DNA of 26,081 nt from Lachnospiraceae bacterium (GCA_004556655.1 SFGF01000053.1:1-26081), one strand, 5' to 3'. Positions 1 to 8,342 are shown, counted from the stretch's first letter. The notes: generated by a model from the letters alone, not told the origin. Translations and numbers: made by a program.

Positions 1-262
1 GAATATCAATGCAACCGTATTTCGAGGCAGCTTCTCGGAACGCATTGCGGACAGATTCCAAATTGGACAGGTTGGGGCTGATTCCCGCAACTGTTGCATT
101 AGGGTATTTTTCTTTCAGCTGCGCAACTGCTTTGTCAGCAGAACCTTGCGAACTTGCGGTCAGGATTACGGTAGCGCCTTCCTTCAAAAATTTATCTGCG
201 GTAGCGTAGCCAATGCCGCGGCTCCCTCCGGTGATGATTGCAACTTTATCTTTCAGTCTCAT
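1..262 (-). CDS. Short-chain dehydrogenase/reductase, BaiA-like (5' part only)
   Basis: Only the first 87 codons are in the window; the gene continues past base 1. Read on the minus strand from the ATG at 262, it opens with a Rossmann fold. The glycine-rich dinucleotide motif TGGSRGIG (about residues 11-18) is intact, and a second-strand acidic/asparagine segment follows near residues 62-66. A good Shine-Dalgarno sequence (AAGGAGG) lies 7 bases before the ATG. The family oxidises or reduces alcohol/ketone groups with NAD(P). From memory, the spacing and wording of this stretch resemble BaiA-type 3-alpha-hydroxysteroid dehydrogenases of bile-acid dehydroxylating clostridia. However, many 3-oxoacyl-ACP reductases share this N-terminus, so substrate is undetermined. 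The catalytic Ser-Tyr-Lys lies outside the window. Confidence 0.85.
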   Translation of the reverse strand, partial: MRLKDKVAIITGGSRGIGYATADKFLKEGATVILTASSQGSADKAVAQLKEKYPNATVAGISPNLSNLESVRNAFREAASKYGCIDI

Positions 263-384
263 AAGAATGCCTCCTTGTGTTTTGTATTTGTAGTATAGCC
301 TGTTTCAGAGGCGCTCTCTGTGACAAAATCACATTTACTGTTTTTGGAAAAAATCATTTTAGCAGAAACTACCCTTGACAAATC

Positions 385-949
385 TTGTCTCAGAAAATGA
401 TGTTGACGGACTTTTGCCATGAACGCGGGTTTCCCATTTATGAAATCTATGCGGATGACGGCTATTCGGGGCTGAACTTCAACCGTCCGGCATTTACAAA
501 ATTGCTTGAGGACATTGACAGCGGCAAGGTCAATCTTGTCATTACCAAGGAATTAGGCAGACTGGGCAGAGCCTATATCCAAACCGGCTATTACACCGAT
601 GTGTATTTCACCCGAAAAAGGGTACGGTATATTGCTGTGAATGATGGGATCGATACCAACCGGGAGGATAACGACATTGCACCGTTCAAGAATATTTTGA
701 ACGACATGTATGCAAAGGACTTATCTCGTAAGGTGTAATCAGCCAAACGTCAGAGAGCCTACAAGGGATACTATATCAGTGCACAGGCACCCTACGGCTA
801 TAAGGTAGACCCACAAAACCGAAACCGCTTGATCGTAGACGAAGAAGCCGCCGAGGTTGTGAAGGAAATCTTCCGTCTTTCCCTTGCCGGACGCAGCCTG
901 ATCCAAATTAGCAGAATACTGAACGAAAGGAAAATTATTGCTTTTTCGT
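385..949 (+). pseudogene. Broken large serine recombinase (Tn4451/Tn1549-type)
   Basis: The reading frame matches the catalytic and early recombinase domains of large serine recombinases from clostridial integrative elements, with blocks such as DDGYSG, NFNRP, ELGRLGR and, after the break, APYGY and IVDEEAAEVV. The gene is dead in three ways. The N-terminus carrying the nucleophilic serine is missing: the first usable codon is a TTG at 385, with an in-frame stop just upstream. An in-frame TAA at 736-738 interrupts the frame, and homology resumes immediately after it without frameshift. Homology then stops near 949, where a remnant resembling an insertion-sequence end begins. It is a relic of an excised or decayed mobile element rather than an active integrase. 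Confidence 0.85.
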
Positions 950-1195
950 GGGCCCTGCCCACACTCGACCTCAGGAATAGAATCGGAAAGTTTTGGCAAT
1001 AATACAAATGCCGATGGAATAGAAAGTAAGCGGGAATGGTTAGCTTTGAAGCAACTCCATTTCTGCTTTTCTTTTCTTACAGATAATTGGTAAGCCGTTC
1101 TCCATACAAGACAATCAGCTGATTCAACACCTGATTCCAGTTGCGATATCTCTGCGTCCATTTCTTGACTACATTTTCATTGGCAATCATTTGAT
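950..1195 (-). mobile_element. IS256/Mutator-like insertion sequence remnant (3' end)
   Basis: On the minus strand, a frame ending with TAA at 1077-1079 encodes a tail containing KKWTQRYRNWNQVLNQL. This resembles the C-terminal KWT...W...LNQ signature that I associate with IS256/Mutator-family transposases. The 127 bases beyond the stop, up to about 950, would be the 3' non-coding end. The G/C-rich string starting at 950 (GGGCCCTGCCCACACTCG) is a plausible terminal inverted repeat and abuts the recombinase relic. The other end is lost: at about 1190-1200 the sequence switches to Rhs-type coding on the opposite strand. The family call rests on a short segment, so it is tentative. Confidence 0.55.
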
Positions 1196-1199
1196 GCAA

Positions 1200-1683
1200 A
1201 TCTCCACAAAATATTTCAATGACCGTAATAATCAGGTTACGAAGATAGAGAACGGGAACCAGTTTAGGAAAACGGAGACCGTCTATACTTATGACAAGGA
1301 TGGCAGGGAAAAGACGGCAAAGGCAGCCGCAAAGACCCGGCAGACGGCATATGATACCCTGGGGAGGGTACAGAGCCACAGCTGGACTGGGACAGGCGGT
1401 ACGATCGGGCAGGTGGATTATATCTATGATCCAGGTGCAAACGGAAGCCAGAGTAACCAGCTGCAGAAGATGACTTACGGCAGTGATGCCATCTCTTATA
1501 CATATGATAACAATGGGTGTACATAAAGGCTATACAAAGGCATGAAGAGAAACCGTTAAATATGGAACGAGATATGTATCTGGATGGGCTTATAAATATC
1601 AATTATATAGGGCTTCAAATTCTGTATATAGTGGAAGTAGAGTGTTAAGGATGGCTGCTAGATATACTATATGGAAAATGTAA
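1200..1683 (+). pseudogene. Rhs/YD-repeat protein tail, fragmented
   Basis: Plus-strand frame up to the TAA at 1524-1526 shows typical YD-repeat text: YTYDKDG, AYDTLGRV, DYIYDPGANG and SYTYDNNG. This is the repeat shell of Rhs or polymorphic-toxin proteins. After the frame stops, a different frame (1546-1683) encodes a basic, aromatic-rich tail ending in RMAARYTIWKM. It reads like the C-terminal end of such a protein, so the relic probably has an internal deletion or frameshift near 1526-1546. No start or export signal remains. The following gene could have been the cognate immunity gene. The tail matches no toxin fold that I recognise. Confidence 0.7.
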
Positions 1684-1741
1684 AATATTGAGCAGGAATT
1701 AAAATAACTCACAATGAAAAATAGGATGGATCAAAGTTAAT

Positions 1742-2590
1742 ATGAGAGTTAAACATCATTATTATTATGAAGCAAAAGCGTATCTGATTAGTTTTTTGGA
1801 AAAAAATAAAATTTCTTATAAGGTAAGCGATTTGCCTGAATCAAAGAATAAATTATGTACATTTGATTTGTATGAAGATCAAGAAGCTTATAGGAATTTT
1901 AGAAATCAATTTTTCTTTTTGTCAAAAAATGATTCTATTAAATCAATAGAATACTCGAAAAAAGAGATAGAAAGTGCGGAATGGTTGACAGTAAGAAGTA
2001 TGAATACAAAAGTTCAATGGGAATATGAAGAAAAAGCTTTTCGAAAGACATGTTTCTATAAAAGATTATTTATAAAAGAACTTTATTACAGACATTCAGA
2101 ACAAGTTGATATTTTATCTGTTACTAAAACAGTAAAATGGGGAGCAAAACAGTATTTTAGTGGTCCGAATGCTGCTGATGATTTACTGTTTTGTTCAGAA
2201 AAGGCAAAAGGACTTTTGAATAACAGATGGATAGGACTAGAATTTTGGCCTGTGAAAAAATATAATAGTTCAGAGTATTGTTCTGATTTATAACAATTAG
2301 TATTTGGAAATGATTTACCAGTAGAAGCAATATCTGGCGGGGAATCTATAGTATGTGATGGTTGTGGAAAAAAGATTGTGAGATTTGTGGAAGGAATTCA
2401 AAAATTAGAAATAAGAAAAGAATATTTAAAGAATCCAGGGCAAGTCTATCGGACTGGTGATGTATTAACGGAGCAAAGAAAAGGATGTACAACTTTTTCA
2501 TTGAATATTGTACCTCAGGAGTTTTACCAATATTGTGAAGAAAATAGAATGAATCGGGGAATGATTTATGAACCAATCCAATTAATATAA
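1742..2590 (+). pseudogene. Putative immunity-type protein, interrupted by in-frame TAA
   Basis: A 282-codon frame opens at ATG 1742 and would run to TAA 2588-2590, but a TAA at 2291-2293 splits it after residue 183. The same frame continues smoothly on the other side, where a CDGCGKK zinc-ribbon-like CxxCG pair and a tail of immunity-protein character (FYQYCEENRMNRG) follow. The region is much more A/T-rich than its neighbours. Its position directly behind an Rhs tail is where cognate immunity genes sit, and CxxCG proteins are known among such neighbours. That role is inferred from position and not from a recognised domain. The nonsense codon suggests that it is decaying together with its toxin, although a truncated 183-residue product could still be made. 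Confidence 0.55.
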
Positions 2591-2604
2591 GTGAAAAAGA
2601 ATAA

Positions 2605-2892
2605 CTACAGGAAAAAAATACAGAAATAACCATCATTGGGGATGCCCTGGATTCCAGCGGCGTCACATGTGTGGTCAAGGGCGGGCAGGTGAACTGCGGC
2701 TATATCATTTCTTCGTATGTCCGTGTAGGGACATCAGAAAGAATGGCAAATAAAGCGGTGGCGGATGCTTCCAGCCTGAACGTAAGGAAAGGATTTGAAA
2801 GATCAGGGACAAAGTATGTCGGTTATATCCTGGATGATTATATCTATCAGGAATGGACGGAGTCAAGGTACAGTGACCTGGAACAGCACTGA
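2605..2892 (+). pseudogene. C-terminal fragment with bacterial SH3-like repeats
   Basis: An open frame without a proper start begins after an in-frame stop at 2602-2604 and ends with TGA 2890-2892. It contains two SH3b-like half-repeats. The first resembles the end of a wall-binding SH3 unit (GDALDSSGVT... CGYIISSYVRV). The second begins ADASSLNVRKG, close to the SLNVRSGP opening of bacterial SH3 domains. Such repeats belong to secreted hydrolases or surface proteins. The frame is GC-richer than the preceding gene, which marks a junction near 2605. It is likely only a severed tail, without its own ribosome site. Confidence 0.5.
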
Positions 2893-2998
2893 TAGGTATA
2901 TTTTATTATTGTGGTCTTAGGTTTGCGAAATCTCAAAAAAGTGTTTTATCCACACTTGACCGATTTACAGATGTTTTTTCAGGAAACTTATCCACATC

Positions 2999-3292
2999 CT
3001 ATATGCCTGGTTTTTCCTTTTTTGGTTTTTTGCGGATATAAGTTTCTGTTACATTAGTACGCCTGCTTCGTAATAAATCGATGGGATTGCCGGTATGAAA
3101 ATCTTGAATTACTAAAGCATACTTACAGTTATCGTCCATATCTAAGAATACTTCATCGATAGAGTTTGCATCCGTAAGTGGCAAACGGTCAAGCTTGACA
3201 TATCGATCAAATACATCATGTGCGTAAGAATCAGAAACGTGAAATTTAATATGCTGTGCATATAGATCATCCCATGGATGAAGATTCCCCAT
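2999..3292 (-). pseudogene. ISL3-family transposase fragment
   Basis: A minus-strand frame of 97 codons contains SIDEVFLDMDDNCKYALVIQDF and PIDLLRSRR. This is the hallmark opening of the DDE domain of ISL3-family transposases, where the first acidic catalytic residue falls in the IDEV segment. The frame can be read further upstream to about 3376 without a stop but shows no start there. It ends early in a lysine-rich run (KKPKKEKPGI), far short of the normal length of over 400 residues. Both the N-terminal zinc/HTH part and most of the catalytic domain are missing, so this is a dead insertion-sequence remnant. Confidence 0.7.
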
Positions 3293-3320
3293 GATTTCAA
3301 AACATTCAATAGAATTATAT

Positions 3321-3349
3321 TTGATGAATGAGTGGAAGTGTGCTAAGAT
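3321..3349 (+). promoter_or_regulatory. Candidate sigma-A promoter of the pyrophosphatase operon
   Basis: TTGATG (3321-3326) and TAAGAT (3344-3349) are separated by 17 bases and lie about 110 bases before the start codon at 3460. The 100-base leader between them and the gene shows no recognisable riboswitch or strong hairpin. The promoter overlaps the decayed ISL3 reading frame on the other strand, so it may have been brought or created by that insertion. Confidence 0.45.
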
Positions 3350-3459
3350 GAAAAAAATATGTAATGATTCAGGACTTCAGACCTCAGACCGTCATACAGG
3401 CTTGCATCCGCATTGCGTTTGCAGTTCTGAACAGTTAGGAAAAGTTAGGAGTAATACAT

Positions 3460-5106
3460 TTGAAAAAGGATAATAAAGTATATATTATCGGGCATAAAAA
3501 TCCGGATACGGACTCGATTTGTTCTGCAATCGCATATGCGGATATTAAAAACAGGACAGAAAAGCGTACCTATGTAGCTAAGCGGGCGGGTCAGATCAAT
3601 GAAGAAACAGAATTTGTATTGAAGTATTTTCAAATGAGTGCACCGGGATATCTGCCGGATGTGGGAACACAGGTAAAGGATATGGAGCTTCATGAGACAC
3701 CGGGAGCAGAAAAATATATGTCGGTGAAACGAGCATGGAATCTGATGAAAGAGTACAATGCAGTTACACTTCCGGTCACTACCAGTGACGGACAGCTGGA
3801 GGGGCTGATTACCACCGGCGATATAGCTATGTCCTATATTGATGCCTATGACAATACGATTCTTGCCCAGGCCAGAACACAGTACCGCAGTATTGCTGAC
3901 ACGCTGGATGGAGAAGTAATCGTGGGAAATGAGCATGGATATTTCGTGAAAGGGAAAGTCTGGATTGGCGGTTCCCATCCGGAGACGATGGAAACCTATA
4001 TAGAAGAGGACGATCTGGTAATTCTTGGAAATAGGGCGGAAGATCATCTCTGTGCGATTGAGGCCAATGCAAGCTGTCTGATCGTCTGCATGAATGGAAA
4101 AGTATCCCAGACGATTCAGAGACTTGCCAGCGAGCGAGATGTAGTAATTATCAGTACACCGTATGATACTTTTACAGTGGCAAGGTTGATCCATCAGAGT
4201 ATTCCTATTAAGTATCTGATGAAAACGGATAATCTGATTACGTTCAAGAATGATGATTTTACTGATAAAATCAAAGATATTATGACAAAAAATCGTTATC
4301 GTGCATTTCCGGTAGTAAATACCAGAGGAAAATATATCGGAACCGTTTCCCGCCGGAATTTGCTGAACATCAAGAAAAAACAGCTGATTCTTGTAGATCA
4401 TAATGAAAAATCTCAGGCGGTGGATAATATTGATGAAGCTGAGATCCTGGAGATCATTGATCATCACAGAATCGGTTCTCTCGAGACTTTTCAGCCGATT
4501 ATGTTCCGCAATCAGCCGGTAGGATGTACCGCTACGATCATGTATGAAATATACGAAGAGAAATATCTGGATATCCCTCCGAATATAGCAGGGATTCTGT
4601 GTGCTGCTATTTTGTCTGATACCTTAATGTTCCGTTCACCGACCTGTACGGAGAGAGATAAAAAAGCAGCTGAGCAGCTGGCGCAGATTGCAAATATTGA
4701 AATTGAGACTTTTGCAGAGCAGATGTTCCGTGCGGGAAGCAATCTGTCCAGTAAAAAACCGGAAGAAATATTCTATCAGGATTATAAGAAATTTATCGTG
4801 GATGATCTGGTATTCGGTGTGGGGCAGATTAGCTTTATGTCTGAAGAAGAGCTTCAGACAGTCAAAGAGCGCTTGATGCCTTATATGAAAAAAGAGTGTG
4901 GAAATCATGGAGTAACGATGGTATTTTTCATGCTCACCAATATTATCAAAGAATCCACAGAACTTCTGTGTTACGGAAAAGGTGCTGACGAACTGGTCTA
5001 TGATGCCTTTGGTACCCGGATCGCAGACAGCTCCTGTCGTCTGGACGGGGTTGTTTCCAGAAAGAAACAATTGATTCCTAAGTTTATGAATGCATTGCAG
5101 CAGTAA
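3460..5106 (+). CDS. ppaC: CBS-DRTGG-type manganese-dependent inorganic pyrophosphatase (family II)
   Basis: This 548-residue protein hydrolyses pyrophosphate to phosphate in the cytoplasm. The DHH-family metal motifs are all visible: GHKNPDTDS (11-19), VDHNE (312-316), DHHR (334-337), ILSD (384-387) and the C-terminal SRKK signature (533-536). Between the first and second motifs there is an insert of roughly 240 residues: a CBS domain (about 75-130), a DRTGG-like segment (about 140-245) and a second CBS domain (about 247-305). This is the layout of the clostridial CBS-PPases, which are regulated by adenine nucleotides (family knowledge). The length fits that subfamily. The start is a TTG at 3460 with a GGAG ribosome site ahead. 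A flavin-reductase-like gene follows after 11 bases, so the two are probably co-transcribed. Confidence 0.93.
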   Translation: MKKDNKVYIIGHKNPDTDSICSAIAYADIKNRTEKRTYVAKRAGQINEETEFVLKYFQMSAPGYLPDVGTQVKDMELHETPGAEKYMSVKRAWNLMKEYNAVTLPVTTSDGQLEGLITTGDIAMSYIDAYDNTILAQARTQYRSIADTLDGEVIVGNEHGYFVKGKVWIGGSHPETMETYIEEDDLVILGNRAEDHLCAIEANASCLIVCMNGKVSQTIQRLASERDVVIISTPYDTFTVARLIHQSIPIKYLMKTDNLITFKNDDFTDKIKDIMTKNRYRAFPVVNTRGKYIGTVSRRNLLNIKKKQLILVDHNEKSQAVDNIDEAEILEIIDHHRIGSLETFQPIMFRNQPVGCTATIMYEIYEEKYLDIPPNIAGILCAAILSDTLMFRSPTCTERDKKAAEQLAQIANIEIETFAEQMFRAGSNLSSKKPEEIFYQDYKKFIVDDLVFGVGQISFMSEEELQTVKERLMPYMKKECGNHGVTMVFFMLTNIIKESTELLCYGKGADELVYDAFGTRIADSSCRLDGVVSRKKQLIPKFMNALQQ

Positions 5107-5117
5107 CAGGAGGAATT

Positions 5118-5693
5118 ATGGCAAAACAACAATGGAAGCCGGGCAATATGCTGTATCCGCTGCCGGCAGTTATGGTGACGGTGAGGAGTAAAAACGGAGA
5201 AGACAATATTATCACGGTAGCCTGGGCAGGAACTGTATGTACCAATCCTCCGATGGTATCTATTTCTGTCAGGCCGGAACGATACTCCTGCCATATGCTG
5301 GAAGAGAGTAAAGAGTTTGTGATCAACCTGACCACAGAAAAATTGTGCTATGCTACGGATTACTGTGGGGTACGATCCGGACGGGATGTGGACAAATTCA
5401 AAGAGATGAAGCTGACAAAGACAGAAGCTTCCCTGGTAAACGCACCTATGATTGAAGAATCACCGGTCAACGTGGAATGCAGGGTGGAAAAAATAGAGAA
5501 ACTGGGTTCTCACTATATGTTTATAGCTCGTGTGCTGGCTGTACATGCGGATGAGGCATATATGGATGAAAACGGTCGGTTTGATCTGAACAAAGCACGT
5601 CCGATGGTATATTCTCATGGAGAATACTATGGACTGGGGAAAAAGCTGGGAAGTTTCGGATACAGTGTAAAAAAGAAAAAGAAGAGAAAATGA
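5118..5693 (+). CDS. Flavin-reductase-like (FMN split-barrel) protein
   Basis: A 191-residue protein of the flavin reductase-like family. It opens with the typical YPLPAVMVTV strand and continues with NIITVAWAGTVCTNPPMVSISVR, the FMN-phosphate-binding region of the split barrel. Members bind FMN and act as NAD(P)H:flavin oxidoreductases or as stand-alone flavoproteins in anaerobes. The partner is unknown. The C-terminus is very basic (KKKKKRK). It starts at ATG 5118 behind an AGGAGG site placed across the stop of the pyrophosphatase gene, so translation is likely coupled. Full length for the family; no export signal. Confidence 0.88.
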   Translation: MAKQQWKPGNMLYPLPAVMVTVRSKNGEDNIITVAWAGTVCTNPPMVSISVRPERYSCHMLEESKEFVINLTTEKLCYATDYCGVRSGRDVDKFKEMKLTKTEASLVNAPMIEESPVNVECRVEKIEKLGSHYMFIARVLAVHADEAYMDENGRFDLNKARPMVYSHGEYYGLGKKLGSFGYSVKKKKKRK

Positions 5694-5796
5694 CGGAATC
5701 ACAGAAAAAAATTTCATAAATTGGAAAAATACTACTAAATAATAAGAAAACATGAAACTTTTTGAGTATATACTTTCTTTCTCTGCAATTTTTTTC

Positions 5797-5825
5797 TTGT
5801 GTTTACCACTTTACCATGCTATAAT
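5797..5825 (+). promoter_or_regulatory. Promoter of the glutamate dehydrogenase gene
   Basis: TTGTGT (5797-5802), a 17-base spacer and a consensus TATAAT (5820-5825) sit about 50 bases before the gdhA start. The preceding 100 bases are A/T-rich, as is usual for an UP-like region of a highly expressed gene. Confidence 0.7.
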
Positions 5826-5876
5826 AAGCCCGTATTCAAAAACGCAATGAGCAAATTCTAAGGAGGAACAAGAAAA

Positions 5877-7211
5877 ATGTCTTATGTTGATGAAGTATAT
5901 GAAGCCGTAGTGGCTAAGAACCCATGTGAGCCGGAGTTCCATCAGGCAGTGAAAGAAGTTCTGGATTCTCTTCGTCCCGTGATCGATGCTAATGAAGAAA
6001 GATATAGAAAAGAGGCTCTTCTGGAGCGCCTTACAGAGCCGGAAAGAGTTATCATGTTCCGTGTACCGTGGGTAGATGATAAAGGACAGGTTCGTGTAAA
6101 TAAAGGATATCGTGTACAGTTCAACAGTGCAATCGGACCATACAAAGGAGGACTGCGTCTGCATCCATCTGTAAACCTGGGTATCATCAAATTCCTGGGA
6201 TTTGAGCAGATCTTCAAAAACTCTCTGACTGGTCTGCCGATCGGCGGTGGTAAAGGTGGTTCTGATTTCGATCCAAAAGGAAAATCTGACCGTGAGATTA
6301 TGGCATTCTGCCAGAGCTTTATGACAGAGCTGAGCAAACATATCGGCGCTGATACCGATGTACCTGCAGGTGATATCGGAACAGGAGCAAGAGAGATTGG
6401 GTATATGTTTGGTCAGTATAAGAGACTGAGAAACGTATACGAAGGTGTTCTGACCGGTAAAGGACTTACATTTGGTGGTTCTCTGGCAAGAACAGAAGCT
6501 ACAGGATATGGACTTCTGTATCTGACTCAGGAACTTCTGAAGATTAATGGTATTGATATTGCAGGAAAAACAGCAGTTGTATCCGGTTCCGGTAACGTAG
6601 CTATTTACGCAATTCAGAAAGCACAGCAGCTGGGCGTTAAAGTTCTGACCTGTTCTGATTCTACCGGTTGGGTTTATGATCCGGACGGAATCGATGTCGA
6701 ACTGCTGAAAGATGTGAAAGAAGTTCGCCGTGCAAGACTGACAGAGTATGCAAAGGCTCGCCCGAATGTTGAATATCATGAGGGAAGAGGTGTATGGAGC
6801 ATCAAAGCTGATCTGGCTCTGCCATGCGCAACTCAGAACGAACTGACACTGGAAGATGCTAAGATGCTAGTAGCAAACGGTGTTACAGCCGTATGTGAAG
6901 GTGCAAACATGCCTACTACTCTGGAAGCTACTCAGTATCTGCAGGAGAATAAAGTGATCTTTGCTCCTGGAAAAGCTGCAAACGCAGGTGGTGTTGCAAC
7001 ATCCGCACTGGAGATGTCCCAGAACAGTGAGAGACTGAGCTGGAGCTTCGAAGAAGTTGATGCAAAACTGAAAAACATCATGGTAAATATCACACACAAT
7101 ATGGATGATGCTGCAAGACGCTACGGATTCGAAGGAAACTACGTAGTTGGAGCAAACATTGCAGGATTCGAAAAAGTTGCGAATGCTATGTTGGCTCAGG
7201 GAATCTGCTAA
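5877..7211 (+). CDS. gdhA: NADP-type glutamate dehydrogenase
   Basis: A 444-residue cytoplasmic enzyme that interconverts 2-oxoglutarate plus ammonium with glutamate. The hexameric-GDH signature is complete: GPYKGGLRLHPSVNLG, then the glycine-rich GGGKGGSDFDPKG with the catalytic lysine, PAGDIGTG, and the nucleotide-binding GSGNVA around residues 236-241. Its length and wording match the hexameric NADP-dependent class of bacteria; cofactor preference is inferred from that similarity. The start is fixed by an AAGGAGG site nine bases upstream. It has its own promoter and a terminator directly after it, so it is monocistronic. Nitrogen assimilation in anaerobic Firmicutes relies heavily on this enzyme. 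Confidence 0.96.
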   Translation: MSYVDEVYEAVVAKNPCEPEFHQAVKEVLDSLRPVIDANEERYRKEALLERLTEPERVIMFRVPWVDDKGQVRVNKGYRVQFNSAIGPYKGGLRLHPSVNLGIIKFLGFEQIFKNSLTGLPIGGGKGGSDFDPKGKSDREIMAFCQSFMTELSKHIGADTDVPAGDIGTGAREIGYMFGQYKRLRNVYEGVLTGKGLTFGGSLARTEATGYGLLYLTQELLKINGIDIAGKTAVVSGSGNVAIYAIQKAQQLGVKVLTCSDSTGWVYDPDGIDVELLKDVKEVRRARLTEYAKARPNVEYHEGRGVWSIKADLALPCATQNELTLEDAKMLVANGVTAVCEGANMPTTLEATQYLQENKVIFAPGKAANAGGVATSALEMSQNSERLSWSFEEVDAKLKNIMVNITHNMDDAARRYGFEGNYVVGANIAGFEKVANAMLAQGIC

Positions 7212-7244
7212 TTAGTAATTTTTAAGTGGATAAGTGATATGGAT

Positions 7245-7282
7245 AAGTCCTGTAAACCCAGTGTTTATGGGACTTTTCTTTA
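7245..7282 (+). terminator. Rho-independent terminator of gdhA
   Basis: A 13-bp stem (arms 7245-7257 and 7263-7275, two G-T wobbles) closes a five-base loop and is followed by TTTCTTTAT. It lies 34 bases after the gdhA stop. Confidence 0.8.
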
Positions 7283-7310
7283 TGGAGTGAGTTGAGATAT
7301 GTAAAAAGTA

Positions 7311-7341
7311 TTGACTGTAAACCTTGTTTATACCTTATAGT
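7311..7341 (+). promoter_or_regulatory. MerR-type promoter with 19-bp spacer and central dyad
   Basis: TTGACT (7311-7316) and TATAGT (7336-7341) are 19 bases apart instead of the usual 17. The spacer contains the dyad TAAAC-CTT-GTTTA (7318-7330). This over-long spacer with a centred palindrome is the established architecture of promoters activated by DNA distortion through MerR-family regulators. The gene downstream encodes one, so autoregulation is likely. Confidence 0.75.
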
Positions 7342-7365
7342 AGGGTAAAAGGAGGTGCGTTATCA

Positions 7366-8208
7366 TTGACAATAAAAGAAGTTGAGCAAATAACCGGTCT
7401 GACACGCTCTAACCTTCGTTTTTATGAAAAGGAAAAACTAATAAATCCGGAACGAAATGTCAATAACGGATACCGTGAATATTCAGAAGAAGATATAAAG
7501 ACTATTAAAAAAGTCGCATATCTTAGGACTTTGGGTATATCGATTGAGGATATTCGCAGAGTTTCAAGCAAGGAAGCTGATTTGTATGATGTAGTGAAAG
7601 CACAAAGACAGAGCTTGGATAAACAGTTATCTGATTTGGAAAATGCAAGGATAATGTGTGAGAGAATGTTGTCGTCTGATAAAAAAATTGATTATGAAAA
7701 TCTAGATATTGAACAGTATGTTACCGATGAAAAAGATTACTGGAGCAAAAATGATAATGTTTTCAAACTGGATACAGTAAGTTTCTTTTATATGTGGGGT
7801 GGAAATATTACCTGGGGAATATTGACAATTCTTAGTTTATTAGTTGCAGTGTTTTCAGTCGGACATTTACCAGCTGAAATTCCTGTCCAGTGGAGTGGTG
7901 ACACGGTAAGAAGTTTTGTAAATAAACAATTTGTATTTACGTTTCCGGTTGCCTGTGCAATTATCAGATTTGTATTACACCCTTTCATTTGGAGGTGTCT
8001 TAAAGTAAATAGTATTGAAAGTGAGTCTGTTACAGATTACATTACTAATTATTTATGTTTCATAGCATTATCAGTAGAACTGTTCATAATTCTTTATGTA
8101 AAAGAAATCGTGAAACATGTGACAGTGATACTTTTCATTGATACCTTTGTGTTCATCGGATTATTGTTAATGGCTGTGTATAGAATAGCAGGAAAAAGAA
8201 GAAGTTAA
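7366..8208 (+). CDS. MerR-family regulator with four-helix membrane domain (DUF1648-like)
   Basis: The first 70 residues are a MerR winged helix: IKEVEQITGLTRSNLRFYEKEKLI followed by GYREYSEEDI. A helical linker follows (about 70-120), then a membrane domain with about four hydrophobic helices beginning NITWGILTILSLLV. Between helices 1 and 2 sits IPVQWSGD, which resembles the IPxHW...G segment of DUF1648 proteins. The product is thus a DNA-binding protein tethered to the membrane. TTG 7366 is chosen as start because AAAGGAGG precedes it at proper distance and the MerR domain begins there; the frame is open 14 codons further upstream but those overlap the promoter. Ligand unknown. A target other than its own promoter is not evident. 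Confidence 0.85.
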   Translation: MTIKEVEQITGLTRSNLRFYEKEKLINPERNVNNGYREYSEEDIKTIKKVAYLRTLGISIEDIRRVSSKEADLYDVVKAQRQSLDKQLSDLENARIMCERMLSSDKKIDYENLDIEQYVTDEKDYWSKNDNVFKLDTVSFFYMWGGNITWGILTILSLLVAVFSVGHLPAEIPVQWSGDTVRSFVNKQFVFTFPVACAIIRFVLHPFIWRCLKVNSIESESVTDYITNYLCFIALSVELFIILYVKEIVKHVTVILFIDTFVFIGLLLMAVYRIAGKRRS

Positions 8209-8270
8209 AAATGCCTGTGAATGTTAATTCAATTTAATTTTAATTGAGCATGACAGAGATAAGTCTTAGA

Positions 8271-8311
8271 TAATAAAAAAGAATTCTATTTTCAGGATTC
8301 TTTTTTATTAT
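8271..8311. terminator. Bidirectional-looking terminator after the MerR gene
   Basis: A long A/T-rich stem (arms about 8272-8286 and 8296-8310) carries an A-run on the left arm and a T-run on the right arm, with a nine-base loop. It separates the regulator from the XRE/HipA pair. Confidence 0.75.
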
Positions 8312-8312
8312 A

Positions 8313-8342
8313 TTGAATATTATACCGAAGTGGCGGTATAAT
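8313..8342 (+). promoter_or_regulatory. Promoter and palindromic operator of the XRE/HipA-like operon
   Basis: TTGAAT (8313-8318) and TATAAT (8337-8342) are 18 bases apart. A perfect inverted repeat with arms ATTATACCG (8319-8327) and CGGTATAAT (8334-8342) and a 6-base centre fills the spacer and covers the whole -10 box. A repressor bound here would block RNA polymerase directly. The HTH protein encoded 18 bases downstream is the obvious candidate. Confidence 0.8.

Noticed and set aside
736..2293. Two in-frame TAA codons (736, 2291) as possible recoding or stop reassignment
   Set aside because: TAA is used as a normal stop by many intact genes in the window (for example gdhA, the first oxidoreductase and dinB), and both cases lie in clearly decayed DNA.
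3445..4467. Long minus-strand open frame (340 codons) opposite the pyrophosphatase gene
   Set aside because: It is the mirror of a well-conserved gene with all catalytic motifs; its translation is Ile/Cys/Phe-rich without domains and has no ribosome site.
5811..6779. Long minus-strand open frame opposite gdhA
   Set aside because: Antisense shadow of glutamate dehydrogenase; no motif, and it runs through the gdhA promoter.
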